64,000 nt of DNA from JAMLHH01 sp037189845 (GTDB lineage: Bacteria > Bacteroidota > Bacteroidia > Chitinophagales > JADIYW01), in the NCBI GenBank assembly GCA_037189845.1, contig JBBCIS010000002.1, forward strand, positions 124,001 through 188,000, read 5' to 3'. Below are positions 9,692 to 20,000 of this stretch, in pieces (position 1 is the stretch's first letter; every line of letters starts with the position of its first letter). The position numbers were made by a program, and so were the translations under genes. The notes under the pieces are model-generated. The model had not been told where the DNA came from and did no database searches. It saw only the letters and a list, made by a program, of their open reading frames with translations.

Positions 9692-10522
9692 ATGCGAAAA
9701 TCACTTACTCTATTATTTATTGGAATTATTTCAATAGGGTTGTTTTGCTTTTCAAAAAAGGCAAAAAATACTGAGGTAAATACTAATTCAGTCATATTGG
9801 GAATGGTTCTTCTAAAAGAGGCTGATTCATTGAATATTGATGGGATTATCAATGAACTAAAAACAAAATGGAAACTCGATGTCAAGAATGTAGATGCTGC
9901 AGACGGGATGGCTGTATTTACGATAGAGGATTATAAAATTGCAATAGCCAATATTCCCGCAGCTATTCCTGAAGGAGAAGTTGAACGAGCAGCAGAATAC
10001 AATTATTTATGGAAAAACGGTGTAAAAGAAACTTCTAAGCACAAAGGTCACATCATACTATCCATTATGAATGCTGGGAAAAAACCAGTGCAGGAAAATT
10101 TATTATACAGCAAACTGGCTTCTGCAGTGATGAACAACAGTAATTCAATGGGAATTTATATTGGCAACAGAACTTTAGTCATTGAGAAAAAGTTTTATCA
10201 GGCCAATGTCGAAGAAATGTCTGAGCAAAATCTTCCTCTAAACAATTGGATTTATTTTGGTTTGGTAAGACAAAACGGCAAACATTCAGTTTATACATAC
10301 GGACTTGCAGATTTTGGAAAAAAAGAAATGGAAATTGTTGATTCGGACCAGCCCCTTGAGACTCTGAATGAAATGATGCTCAATCTGACTCATTATGTTC
10401 TTTCGTACGATGTCAATCTAAATGCCGGTGAGACCGTAGGTATGTCCGAAGAACAAAAACTAAAAATCTCTGAGTCTAAAGGTCGATTTCTGGACGGAAC
10501 AACTTTAAAAATTAAATACTAA
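9692..10522 (+). CDS. DUF4261 domain protein
   Basis: The 276-residue product begins with a basic N-terminus and hydrophobic segment (about residues 4-18), so it is exported or membrane-anchored. The rest matches what I know of DUF4261: a GMVLLKEADSLN start to the domain, a central AAEYNYLWKNG region and a C-terminal LNAGETVGMSEEQKLKI segment. DUF4261 has no assigned function; relatives occur beside immunity-like and SUKH-type genes. The frame extends upstream to 9401, but the signal-like segment at 9692 makes that ATG the better start. Confidence 0.72.
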   Translation: MRKSLTLLFIGIISIGLFCFSKKAKNTEVNTNSVILGMVLLKEADSLNIDGIINELKTKWKLDVKNVDAADGMAVFTIEDYKIAIANIPAAIPEGEVERAAEYNYLWKNGVKETSKHKGHIILSIMNAGKKPVQENLLYSKLASAVMNNSNSMGIYIGNRTLVIEKKFYQANVEEMSEQNLPLNNWIYFGLVRQNGKHSVYTYGLADFGKKEMEIVDSDQPLETLNEMMLNLTHYVLSYDVNLNAGETVGMSEEQKLKISESKGRFLDGTTLKIKY

Positions 10523-10627
10523 ATAGGCTTCATCCTATCAGCATAACAAATCAGGCATATCTTTTCAAAAATCGGAGGTAACATGCAAAAATTCACCGCA
10601 ATATTGTCCATCAAAAAGCTCAAAACA

Positions 10628-11068
10628 ATGAAATATTTGTCTGTTTTGATTTTTATGTTAATTCTTTTTATTGCTTACGGACAAAAGGCAGATTCAGGTT
10701 CAAAACAACAAACCGAAAAACATTCACTGGAACAGCAGGATTCTTTGAAAGGAGTTTATATTCCTAAAGATATTAAAGATTGTTTCATCACACTGGACTC
10801 CATACTTTCAGAAGAAGATAAAGAAACTATTAAAAAGCTGACAAACAAGAATGAGACCATTCAATATCATCATGGTTTTGGAACATGGCTGAGAAATAAC
10901 TGGGGATTGTGGGGAGGTTCCCGTCTACAGAAATATTTTTTAGACAGAAAAGTAAATCACCCTGATTCTATGTCATCTTTGATTTTAGAGTACTATTATG
11001 ATTGGCTGCATGGGAAGAATGAAGATTGGGAAAAATTTGATAAAAAATTAGGAAAAACACAACGATAG
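10628..11068 (+). CDS. DUF6794-like secreted protein
   Basis: The product has 146 residues, a signal peptide (about 1-19, ending near IAYGQ) and a compact domain. Its KDIKDCFITLDSILSEED stretch and the HHGFGTWLRNNWGLWGG motif are what I associate with the DUF6794 family, small proteins of unknown role often found in accessory regions of Bacteroidota. The frame begins at 10583, but the ATG at 10628 places the signal peptide correctly. It lies 105 bases after the DUF4261 gene and may be co-transcribed with it. Confidence 0.68.
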   Translation: MKYLSVLIFMLILFIAYGQKADSGSKQQTEKHSLEQQDSLKGVYIPKDIKDCFITLDSILSEEDKETIKKLTNKNETIQYHHGFGTWLRNNWGLWGGSRLQKYFLDRKVNHPDSMSSLILEYYYDWLHGKNEDWEKFDKKLGKTQR

Positions 11069-11091
11069 AAAGTATACAACAACCTGCAAAA

Positions 11092-11118
11092 CCTCCAAAA
11101 TATTTACGGTAATTTTAT
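11092..11118 (+). repeat. 27-bp direct repeat, copy 1
   Basis: These 27 bases, starting CCTCCAAAATATTTACGG, recur identically at 12770-12796. Similarity continues weakly for another ~12 bases. In copy 2 the repeat runs into the ATG of a secreted-protein gene; here the equivalent codon is ATA and no long frame follows. It could be a decayed duplicate of a gene start or a shared upstream regulatory sequence. Confidence 0.6.
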
Positions 11119-11207
11119 AAATCAGACAAGTTGAATCAATGTTGTTTAATTAGCATTTTGAATATATCTTGAGATGCTTGCACATCGGCTTCGTTCAGTG
11201 CCACAAC

Positions 11208-12185
11208 ATGACATTTTACTTTAAAAATGACTACAAAGTGATAGCAGACAATCTCATAGTGATCAAAGGAGGTTCGTATATCGACGTAAAGAAAGCGTTG
11301 AAGCAATGGATTAACCTTTATTCAAAAGACTTGCAAGATGGATTGGCTTTTCAGCTTTATAAAAACGGACGTGGAAACCACATCATACAAGCAGATAAAA
11401 AGCTTGATAATGAAAGGTTTTATTATTTAATAAATTACCTGAATTACCCCGAAGGAATAGAATATAAAATAGAGATTGAAGGTTTTACAACCGGAAAAGA
11501 AAACAACAAGCTACAAGGGCAGAATTTATTAGTTTACATTTCTCCTGATGACAAAGATTATGACAATGTCTTTGTGACAACGTCAGAAAATGAAAATTTC
11601 AAAGTGGACTTTGGTGGCAGAATAATTGAAACGAATGAAAGTAAAATTTTCCAGCTTCCTAATGACATCATATTTGATTCCCCTGAAACAATTGTCGTTG
11701 AGCAGAAACAATCTATCAGAACTCAAATAGAAAGCGAATCAACAGAAAATCAATTAAAAAAGCGGTTCACCATAATTTCTACAATTTTAATATCTGCATT
11801 TGCTTTGACGTATTTGATCCTAAAGGATGATGAAAGCTTTTTCATAATTAACTATATCATTGCTTTTGTTGTTTGGGGATGGTTGTTTATAGATTATAAG
11901 ATACTCCAGATCGACAAATTATATTACAGAGCTGTTTTACTTGGAATTCTAATACTTGGTTGCCGTTATCTTCCGGATTCATACAATAATCATCCACTCT
12001 TTTTAACAGGGACTTCTATGCCCTTGCTTCTTCTCATCATCCAAAGACCCATGAGATTTGTATTTAAGCATCTCATGAAGAGAGAGCCCGTAGTAGAAAA
12101 ACCTGCACCATCATTTGCTGACTTTATTTACATTATCACACTTTGCATGACAGTAGTACTACCTACATTGTATTATGCGAGATGA
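11208..12185 (+). CDS. Hypothetical multi-pass membrane protein
   Basis: A 325-residue protein has a soluble N-terminal domain (about 1-195) and four or more transmembrane helices in the C-terminal third, starting near ILISAFALTYLIL. The N-terminal domain resembles no family I recognise. It has alternating beta-type segments such as GGRIIETNESKIFQLP. I prefer the ATG at 11208 to the upstream TTG because the conserved-looking MTFYFKNDYK start is there. It lies among other lineage-specific genes, so it is probably accessory. Confidence 0.55.
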   Translation: MTFYFKNDYKVIADNLIVIKGGSYIDVKKALKQWINLYSKDLQDGLAFQLYKNGRGNHIIQADKKLDNERFYYLINYLNYPEGIEYKIEIEGFTTGKENNKLQGQNLLVYISPDDKDYDNVFVTTSENENFKVDFGGRIIETNESKIFQLPNDIIFDSPETIVVEQKQSIRTQIESESTENQLKKRFTIISTILISAFALTYLILKDDESFFIINYIIAFVVWGWLFIDYKILQIDKLYYRAVLLGILILGCRYLPDSYNNHPLFLTGTSMPLLLLIIQRPMRFVFKHLMKREPVVEKPAPSFADFIYIITLCMTVVLPTLYYAR

Positions 12186-12339
12186 CGGTAAAGATGTACA
12201 CAGATAAATATTTCTCAATTGGTGAGCTCTTTTTAAATTGAAGAAATCTTGTCACTAAGCATATAAATCCCTTACAGTTCATGAGATTTATTTTCATCTA
12301 CCATATCTTTCAAAACAATTGCTGTAACTCATTTATTCT

Positions 12340-12744
12340 ATGACGGAATTAAAAGAAATACTAAATAAATGCTTGACCGACGAGGGTTTATTTTCTATTA
12401 TCATTGATTGTAAAATTCCCAAATTATCATTAATGATCAATGATTCCAGCCAGATGATCCTTTATGGGATCGGACCGGATAGAAAACAAGGATTCACATT
12501 AAATATCCGGGTAGACAACAACTCAAACAAGGGAAAAAGAATCAGAGAAACATTGAACGCTTTTAATTTCCTGAATGATTTCAGCTCATTTGAAAGCAAA
12601 AGATCAATTATTTATCTTAAAGATTTTGAACAAGAGATTGATCTTATAACAGAAACAGTTCAAGAGTTATTGAATATACTTCAGGTCAATCAATATCATC
12701 AGCTGACTGTAAATCGAACTAATGTTACTTATCAATTAGAATAA
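12340..12744 (+). CDS. Hypothetical small soluble protein
   Basis: A 134-residue protein without signal peptide or membrane segment. It has an alternating helix/strand pattern and a C-terminal helix (ITETVQELLNILQ, about 106-118). I do not recognise the family. Codon use and length suggest a real gene. It lies between two accessory genes on the same strand and could be an immunity- or chaperone-like partner, but nothing in the sequence proves that. Confidence 0.5.
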   Translation: MTELKEILNKCLTDEGLFSIIIDCKIPKLSLMINDSSQMILYGIGPDRKQGFTLNIRVDNNSNKGKRIRETLNAFNFLNDFSSFESKRSIIYLKDFEQEIDLITETVQELLNILQVNQYHQLTVNRTNVTYQLE

Positions 12745-12769
12745 CTCAAAAAGATTCTCGGTCAATCAC

Positions 12770-12796
12770 CCTCCAAAATATTTACGGTAATTTTAT
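12770..12796 (+). repeat. 27-bp direct repeat, copy 2
   Basis: An exact second copy of 11092-11118. Its last bases run into the ATG (12795) of the following secreted-protein gene. See copy 1. Confidence 0.6.
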
Positions 12797-13451
12797 GAAT
12801 CACACAAAAGTTATAATATTTCTATTGGCAATTGCCGGTTTGATAAATGTGACATCCGCACAAACTACACAGAATTGCGATTGTGAGGATAGTGATGAAA
12901 TGGTTCTCTTTTATACTGATAGTGACAATCAAATACTTGTATGCGGTACAAAAACAGACGGAGATTCTTTGGTTTATGAATTAACGATGTATGATTGCTT
13001 ACAGCAAACATTTCTCATTGATAACAGATATGACGAAATTTTTCCAAACTCCATTCAACTTACCGGCAAAGGCTTTATGGTTACGGACTATCATTTTGCT
13101 CCGGTTGGCGATAATTGGAAACAAACTATTTTGCCCTTTGTAGAAACAGAATATGTATTTGAGAATGCCATATTAAAGAAAGCCGAAAAGATAATTTTTG
13201 ATTATCCTGAACTGACGGCAAATCAAATAAATGATATTAAAGAGCTTTGTGATCAGCTTTATGCTCATAAAAATACAGGGAAAGAATATTATCCTTTTGA
13301 CAATGAGACAATCTATATTTTATTCATAGGTGCCTATAAAAATGTTTATTCTGCCAGGCAATTGTTTTTCGATCTCACAAATTTATTTGAGCTGGATGGT
13401 GCAGCAGCAGAAACCATGAGTGAAATTGCAATGGACAGACTCATAGAATGA
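12795..13451 (+). CDS. Hypothetical secreted protein
   Basis: A 218-residue protein opens with a clear signal peptide (about 1-22, cleavage near VTSAQ) followed by a Cys/Asp-rich segment (CDCEDSDE). The remainder is a mixed alpha/beta domain with no family I can name. The start codon lies inside the 27-bp direct repeat. It is probably periplasmic or surface-exposed. Neighbours are other small hypothetical genes on the same strand. Confidence 0.58.
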   Translation: MNHTKVIIFLLAIAGLINVTSAQTTQNCDCEDSDEMVLFYTDSDNQILVCGTKTDGDSLVYELTMYDCLQQTFLIDNRYDEIFPNSIQLTGKGFMVTDYHFAPVGDNWKQTILPFVETEYVFENAILKKAEKIIFDYPELTANQINDIKELCDQLYAHKNTGKEYYPFDNETIYILFIGAYKNVYSARQLFFDLTNLFELDGAAAETMSEIAMDRLIE

Positions 13452-13596
13452 AAACGATTGTATTTGCATTCATTGACAGCAATGTATTCAATCGAAGATT
13501 CTTACTTTTATCAAAGTATAGTGTTAGCATTTCTGAATTATCATTAGTTACAGATCATATTATTCTACCAATCATCCCTTAAGCTCAAACAAAGAA

Positions 13597-14397
13597 ATGA
13601 AGCCTGATTTTTATAAGCCTCAAAATAAAATTTTGCAAAAGTACATTGAGGGTTATTACTTCATCTCAGAAGATAAAAATTCGAAATCAGTAAAATATTT
13701 CACTTTCCCCAATAACTATTGTATCCTGACTACAAATCAGAATATTGCAGTTCAAAGCGAGCATAATACAGTGGTCATCCAATCTTCTCCGGAGCCCAAT
13801 ATAATGACTTGCCTGGTTTCCGGATATACTGAACCTATTCAGATTTATTACAAAGAGCTGATCAATGAGGTAACTATTTATTTCAAACCGTTGGGGATCA
13901 ATCAATTTGTAACAGATACCGCAGAGATTTTCTCGCAAAAAACACTGATTGATTTTACTTTTCATCCTGATTTTAATGATAAAATGATGGAGATTTTCAA
14001 TTCAGACAGGGAAAAACAAATTCAGGAGTTGGAAAATTATCTGCTCTCAAAATTACAAATCAAAGATTTTAAGCTGACTGAAAGCATCCTTGCTGATATA
14101 GAAACTGATATTAAAATTGAAGACATCGCCCAAAAGTATAATTTCACGAGACAGTATATCAACAAACTATTCGTAAAACATATCGGCAAATCGCTTTCTG
14201 AATACCGGAAAATACATCGCTTCAGAAATTCATTGCTCATGCAGAAAGAAAGTAAAAATATCACAGAGCTGTCTCAACACGGTTTTTACGATCAGTCACA
14301 TTTCATCCGAAACTTTAAGAAGCTTACCCATAGCAACCCGCATTCTTTTTTCAGGAATGTAGATACAACAAAAGAGAATATTTGGCTGTTTGTCTGA
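13597..14397 (+). CDS. AraC-family transcriptional regulator
   Basis: A 266-residue protein has an N-terminal sensor domain (about 1-150) of the DUF6597-like kind (KYIEGYYFISEDK, FKPLGINQF). The C-terminal double helix-turn-helix of AraC/XylS covers about 165-258, with the ending HGFYDQSHFIRNFKKLT, typical of recognition helix 2. It most likely activates the adjacent DoxX-like gene, which starts 97 bases downstream on the same strand. The ligand is unknown. Confidence 0.85.
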   Translation: MKPDFYKPQNKILQKYIEGYYFISEDKNSKSVKYFTFPNNYCILTTNQNIAVQSEHNTVVIQSSPEPNIMTCLVSGYTEPIQIYYKELINEVTIYFKPLGINQFVTDTAEIFSQKTLIDFTFHPDFNDKMMEIFNSDREKQIQELENYLLSKLQIKDFKLTESILADIETDIKIEDIAQKYNFTRQYINKLFVKHIGKSLSEYRKIHRFRNSLLMQKESKNITELSQHGFYDQSHFIRNFKKLTHSNPHSFFRNVDTTKENIWLFV

Positions 14398-14493
14398 TAG
14401 TTTCCATTTGTACAATTCTATGATTGGCCGTTGTTTTATTTTCGTGGCTTTGAAATTTATCCGTAGTAAAACCAACTGTAAATCCGGAAGAAT

Positions 14494-15336
14494 ATGAACC
14501 TGAAAAAGATACATCTATACCTGCACACATTTTGTCGCTACTTTCTGGCAACAATGATTATTTCATACGCATTTGCCAAAATATTTGAGACTCAATTTGT
14601 CACACAACCAAGTGTTTACGACCAGCCAGTCGGCTCTTTAACCGGATTCCAGCTGACATGGTATTATTTCGGATATTCAAAATGGTACGGTTTTGTAATT
14701 GCTTTCACCCAAATTATCAGTTCGATACTGCTGTTTTTCAGAAAAACCACCAGAATCGGCATTATCATCTTTCTCACTTTTATGGTTAATATCCTTTTGA
14801 TGGATTTCGCCTATGATATTCAGGGGGCAAAAGGGATGGCGCTGGCATTGACAATCATGGCTTTGTTTGTGCTTTTGTCGGATTATAAAATGTTGCTGAA
14901 ATATTTTGTAGAAGAACCGCCATTATTCCAGAAGAGCGACAGGCCAACATGGATGAACAAGGTCAGCAAGATCAAGTTCATTTATATTCCTCTGGTATTT
15001 ATCGGTTTCTTTGTTTTGATCACTACTTTGAAAAATAAGTACATGGGTAGAAATGAATTCTACGGAACCTGGGAAAATGTTGAGAATGCAGAAAGGTTAC
15101 ATTTTGAAGCTGCCAATACTTTTCAGATCAATAAGAGACATGAATTTACAAGCTTTGCCAACGGAGAATATATCTTTACAAAAGATAGCATCACTTTAAA
15201 ATCATCTGCTGAAAGCCCGTCAGAAATAAATCCGAAAGAAAAAGATATTTATCTGAAAGGGAAATATGAGTTAACAGATAATCAGCTGACAATTATCAAT
15301 GAAAATGGTCATTTAAAATTCAGGAGGATTCGATAA
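14494..15336 (+). CDS. DoxX-like membrane protein with lipocalin-like tail
   Basis: The 280-residue product has four DoxX-like transmembrane helices (about 15-33, 66-84, 90-108, 115-133), then a further helix (about 165-182). A C-terminal soluble domain (about 185-280) follows, whose YGTWENVENAERLHF and KGKYELTDNQLTI segments resemble small lipocalin-like repeats. The order fits a membrane protein presenting a beta-barrel outside the cytoplasm. It follows an AraC regulator and precedes an HD-domain hydrolase. Function unknown. Confidence 0.62.
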   Translation: MNLKKIHLYLHTFCRYFLATMIISYAFAKIFETQFVTQPSVYDQPVGSLTGFQLTWYYFGYSKWYGFVIAFTQIISSILLFFRKTTRIGIIIFLTFMVNILLMDFAYDIQGAKGMALALTIMALFVLLSDYKMLLKYFVEEPPLFQKSDRPTWMNKVSKIKFIYIPLVFIGFFVLITTLKNKYMGRNEFYGTWENVENAERLHFEAANTFQINKRHEFTSFANGEYIFTKDSITLKSSAESPSEINPKEKDIYLKGKYELTDNQLTIINENGHLKFRRIR

Positions 15337-15380
15337 TAAAAAGCTTCATTGGTAGTAAATTTACAACAGTCCTATTTACT

Positions 15381-15971
15381 ATGAAGACAGATAACTTACT
15401 GAAACAAATCAGCTTTATCAAAGAGATCGATAAGCTAAAGTACATACAACGTAAAACCAGGCTATTCAATAGTGACAGAAATGAAAATGACGCTGAGCAT
15501 AGCTGGCACTTAGCAATGATGGCAATTGTTCTGGCGGAACATTCTGACAAGCCAATTGACGTTCTTAAAGTTTTGAAAATGGTTTTAATCCATGACATCG
15601 TTGAAATTGACGCCGGAGATACTTTTATCTACGACGCTCAGAAAAATCATACGAATACAGATGAAGAGCTGATTGCTGCGAAGCGGATCTTCGGACTTTT
15701 ACCCGAAGAGCAGGCAGAAGAATTTATAGCCATCTGGCAGGAATTTGAAGACGGAATAACTGATGAGGCTAAATTTGCCAGAGCAATGGATAGATTTGAG
15801 CCCCTGCTTCAAAATGCTTCAAACGATGGCGGAACATGGAAAGAGTTTAATGTACCTTATCAAAAGGTTTATGATAAGAAAAAAGCAATAAAAAATGGTT
15901 CAGCCACCATTTGGGAGTATGCCAAAAACTTACTCAACGAGAGTGTTGACAAAGGAATTCTTTTAAAATAA
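15381..15971 (+). CDS. HD-domain hydrolase (YfbR/HDDC2-like 5'-nucleotidase)
   Basis: A 196-residue HD-superfamily protein. The metal-binding residues are visible: H in NDAEHSWHLAMMA (about residues 39-41), the HD pair in VLIHDIVEIDAGDTF (about 74-75) and a later Asp in FARAMDRFEP. The arrangement matches the HDDC2/YfbR group, which dephosphorylates deoxynucleoside monophosphates. The exact substrate cannot be read from the sequence. It starts 45 bases after the DoxX-like gene. Confidence 0.82.
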   Translation: MKTDNLLKQISFIKEIDKLKYIQRKTRLFNSDRNENDAEHSWHLAMMAIVLAEHSDKPIDVLKVLKMVLIHDIVEIDAGDTFIYDAQKNHTNTDEELIAAKRIFGLLPEEQAEEFIAIWQEFEDGITDEAKFARAMDRFEPLLQNASNDGGTWKEFNVPYQKVYDKKKAIKNGSATIWEYAKNLLNESVDKGILLK

Positions 15972-16028
15972 GCCGATGAAAGCAGTTCTATCATCGAAGA
16001 TTGACCATAACCTTAATGACTTTAAAGA

Positions 16029-16988
16029 ATGAAAAACTCAAGACTTAAAACATTATTAGTTGGATTGACTGCAGGCGTCTTGTACGCTTTTATATCCATG
16101 TTAGCTGTGACTTACTTCAACGAAAATGTCTCAGTCGCTTTTATTTTCATACTGCCAATAATTTTAGGAGCAATTCCGGTGCTGTTATCTACTAAGGAAC
16201 AGCTGAAAGCTTACAAGACTTATTTATTTTTACCCTGGCTCATCACTTTTACATTCTTTACGCTAAGTGTTATCTCCGGATTTGAAGGAATGATTTGCCT
16301 TGTAATCATTGTAATGCCATTTTTATTACTTGGGACATTGGGGGCATTCCTTTTCAGACTTGTAAAATTGAAAGAGGAAGGAAACGGAACCAAGCTATAT
16401 GTTTCGCTGCTTCTCCCATTGATCGTACTCGGAATCGAAAGCAATTTTGAATCGACAGATCAAATTCATACAGTCTCTACTTCTATTGAAATTAATGCAG
16501 GCAAAGAAAAAGTCTGGGAAAATGTAAAAAACGTCAGAAATATTCAACCAAATGAAATAAATACTCATTTTATTCATCTCATAGGTATACCTAAACCATT
16601 AAACGGAGAACTTGACAAAGAAGAAGTCGGCGGAATACGACATATCATCTGGGAGAAAGGAATAAAGTTTGAGGAAAAAATCACAAATTGGGACAATGGC
16701 AATGGATTTTCTTATGATATAAATGTTGATCCGTCATCCATTCCACCCAAAACTCTTGACGAGCATGTTATTATAGGCGGCAGATATTTTGATGTATTGA
16801 ACGGTAGTTATAAGCTCGACCAGATCACTCCGGCCAAAACCAGAGTGATTTTAACTTGTACTTACCGGGTAACGACAAACTTCAACTTCTATAGTAAGCT
16901 TTGGGCAAATTTTATTCTTGATGACTTTAATGAAATGATCCTGGAAGTCATCAAAAACCGAAGCGAAAAAGCCACTACCGGTCTTTAA
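16029..16988 (+). CDS. Membrane protein with SRPBCC domain
   Basis: This 319-residue protein has four predicted transmembrane helices in its N-terminal half (about 10-30, 36-52, 68-110, 128-140). A C-terminal START/SRPBCC-like domain (about 150-312) follows, recognised by the VSTSIEINAGKEKVWENVKN opening and the DVLNGSYKLDQITPAKTRV strand pattern. Such domains bind hydrophobic ligands. It is the last of this rightward run, ending 28 bases from the convergent polyketide synthase. Confidence 0.65.
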   Translation: MKNSRLKTLLVGLTAGVLYAFISMLAVTYFNENVSVAFIFILPIILGAIPVLLSTKEQLKAYKTYLFLPWLITFTFFTLSVISGFEGMICLVIIVMPFLLLGTLGAFLFRLVKLKEEGNGTKLYVSLLLPLIVLGIESNFESTDQIHTVSTSIEINAGKEKVWENVKNVRNIQPNEINTHFIHLIGIPKPLNGELDKEEVGGIRHIIWEKGIKFEEKITNWDNGNGFSYDINVDPSSIPPKTLDEHVIIGGRYFDVLNGSYKLDQITPAKTRVILTCTYRVTTNFNFYSKLWANFILDDFNEMILEVIKNRSEKATTGL

Positions 16989-17015
16989 TTTTTACAAACC
17001 GGGCTACGGTTGTAA

Positions 17016-20000
17016 TTAATTTTTAGGCGTGCTGATCATTTTATCAAATTTCTTGAAGACCTGCAGCCACTTAGGATCAACATCTTTGATTTCATGCCAG
17101 TTGTCTACGTGCGTACTTCCTACGCTGTCTGAACCAAAAACGATATCACTCATTGTGACGGCCGCCTGAGATTCGTCAATTTCACCTCCACCCAGATATT
17201 CGTCTACCAGATATCTCTGCAATTCATTCATCGTACCGTAGGTATGCAGCAAGGACATTTCTAGCTGGGTATCAAAATGCTTTTCCAGCTTGGTCAGGAA
17301 CTCACCGCTCATCATGGAATCAAAGCCTTGCTCACGCAATGATTTGTTGGGATCGATTTTCTGTCCAGGCAATAATCCCAATGTCTCTGCTCCTTCCAGC
17401 TGCATGATAGCCATCAGATTTTCTTTGGTAACTTTCACCTGTCTGGCTTCCGCCTTAACCAGCTCTTTCGCCATGTATTGTATCGTAGCATCAGTAGTCT
17501 CCGGAGCTGTAACCTCTTTTACCACAATGCCCCTGACCGGGTTTTCCCAGTACACCTGACGCTGCCATGCGTAAGTAGGTAAAGATATTTTTCTGATATT
17601 CTTCCCCTGGTACAGACTGTTCCAATTCAACTTCACTGATGTGTGAAACAACTGTTGTAATGCCTGTACCTGAATTTTCCGGTTACCGGCATCCTTTTTC
17701 ACCGAGGTAATGAACACATTATCTTCTCCTGAAATGGTTTTAGCAGCTAATCCTATCAAAGTCGGCGTCGGACCACATTCTACAAATACCTGTATGCCCA
17801 ATTCTGTTGAAAGATATTGTACATCATCAGCAAAGCGCACTGCTCCTCTCAGATGTCGGGCAAAATACTGAGGTGTCAAATCTTCCAGTGTCAACTCCTG
17901 TCCTGTCACATTGGAAATCACCGGAATCTGAGGATTTCTGAAAGAAATTTTAGCTACTTCCTTCATAAACCGCTCCAGTATCGGATCCATCAGATGGGAA
18001 TGAAATGCGTGAGATACGGTCAATGGAACAGATTTTATTTTCACCTCTTTCATGGCCTCCACCAAAGCTGCCACTGCATTCTTTTCTCCGGAAATGGTCA
18101 CGGCTTTAGGGGTATTGATCGCTGCAATATCCACGAGACCGTTGGTTTGTTGGGTATAGTATCTTACCGTCTCTTCATCTGCCAGCACTGCTGCCATGGC
18201 TCCCACTCCTGCCGGTAAAGATTGCATCAGATGTCCTCTGATAGCTACGATTCTCAATGCATCCTGCAATGATACCGCCCCGGCTATCGTTAAAGCTACA
18301 AATTCACCGATGCTATGCCCGGTCAAAGCTGCAGGTTGTACTCCCCTGCTCATCCATAGCTGAGCCAATGCATATTCTACTACAAATAAAGATGGCTGAG
18401 TATAAAATGTCTGATGTATCAGATTAGGATCAGCCTCTCCCCACAGAATATCTCTGATCGGTGTCGGCAACATTTTGTCCAGTACTTCTGCACACTGATC
18501 TACTGCCTGTCTGAATACAGGTTCGTCATCATACAGATCTTTGCACATTCCGTGATATTGTGCACCCTGTCCTGTAAACAAAAATGCTGTATCCTGAGCA
18601 GAAAGCTCTGTAGTTACTTTATAAGGGTAATCTTTTGTCTGTCCTGCATAAGCCTCTAGGCCTTTCAATGCATCTTCAAAACCGGATGCAATAATGCTCA
18701 ATCTGACATCAAAATGATTTCTTCCTGTCTGCAAGGTATATGCAAATTCAGAAAAGCTGTTCCGGGTGAGCTGATGCCAGTTGCTGATATATTTCTGAAC
18801 CAGACCCTGTAATGCATCTTCACTTTTAGCACTCCATACCAGTACCGTATCTCCGCCAGGCTCTGTTGCTGTATAAGTCTCCTGTTCTGCAGCTTCAAAA
18901 ATCATATGCACATTTGTACCGCTGTACCCGGAAAGGTTGATAGCAGCACGTAGTGGCTGTCCATGTGTTTCCAGAGCAACAGCTTCTGCAGGAACTTTTA
19001 CAGGAATCCTGTTCCACTGGATATCTTCATTGGGTTCGTTGAAATACAGATTCGGAGCTACTGTTTTATGTTTCAAAGTACCTATTACCTTGAACAGCAT
19101 TGCCATACCGATAGCCGCTTCAAGATGACCGATATTCGGCTTCAGAGAACCGACATAAATCGGATGGTTTGTTCCTTTATAACCGTTGGCAATGGCATTG
19201 ATTTCCATCGCATCAGTGAATTTATTCCCGATACCATGCGCTTCAACGAAAGCTATATCGCTGACACTTACATTGGCATTTTTCAGAGCGATTTGTATGG
19301 TATCCAGCTGTGCTTTAGGATTTGGAGCAGTAAATCCGTTACTCAATCCATCGTGCTTCACTGCTGAACCTAAAATATAAGCATGTACATGATCTTTGTT
19401 TTTGAGCGCATCGCTTTTTCTTTTCAGAATGGCAACACCACACCCTTCGCCTCTTACATATCCATCTGCATCATTGGAAAATGCACGGCACTGACCGGAA
19501 GCTGAAAGTGAACCCAGCTTGGACAATCCTACAAATAATTCAGGTGTCAGCAAAAGATTAGCAGATGCAACAATTGCAGTATCCGCTTCGCCTTTATTCA
19601 AAGCTTCGCTTGCCAGATGCAGTCCAACAATGGATGAAGCACAGGCAGCATCCAAAGCAAAGTTTGGTCCCTGTAAATCATACAGATATGAAACTCTGCC
19701 TGCAGCAGTAGCAAACGGAATACCTGTAGCATCGTAGACATCCATCGTTTCCAGGTTACCTGAACGGAATCTCGCCTGTATATAATCACTGTTGCCTAAT
19801 GCGATATACACCGCTGTATTCGTTCCTTTCAGGCTGTCAGCAGGAATATTCGCTTCTTCCAGAGCTTCATATACTACTTCTAGTATCATTCTTTGCAACG
19901 GGTCTATCGACTTGGCTTCCCTGGGAACAACACCAAAAAATCCTGCATCAAAAGCTTTAATATCATTTTCTAAAAAAGCTGCCGTTTTTGCATGTGTCTT

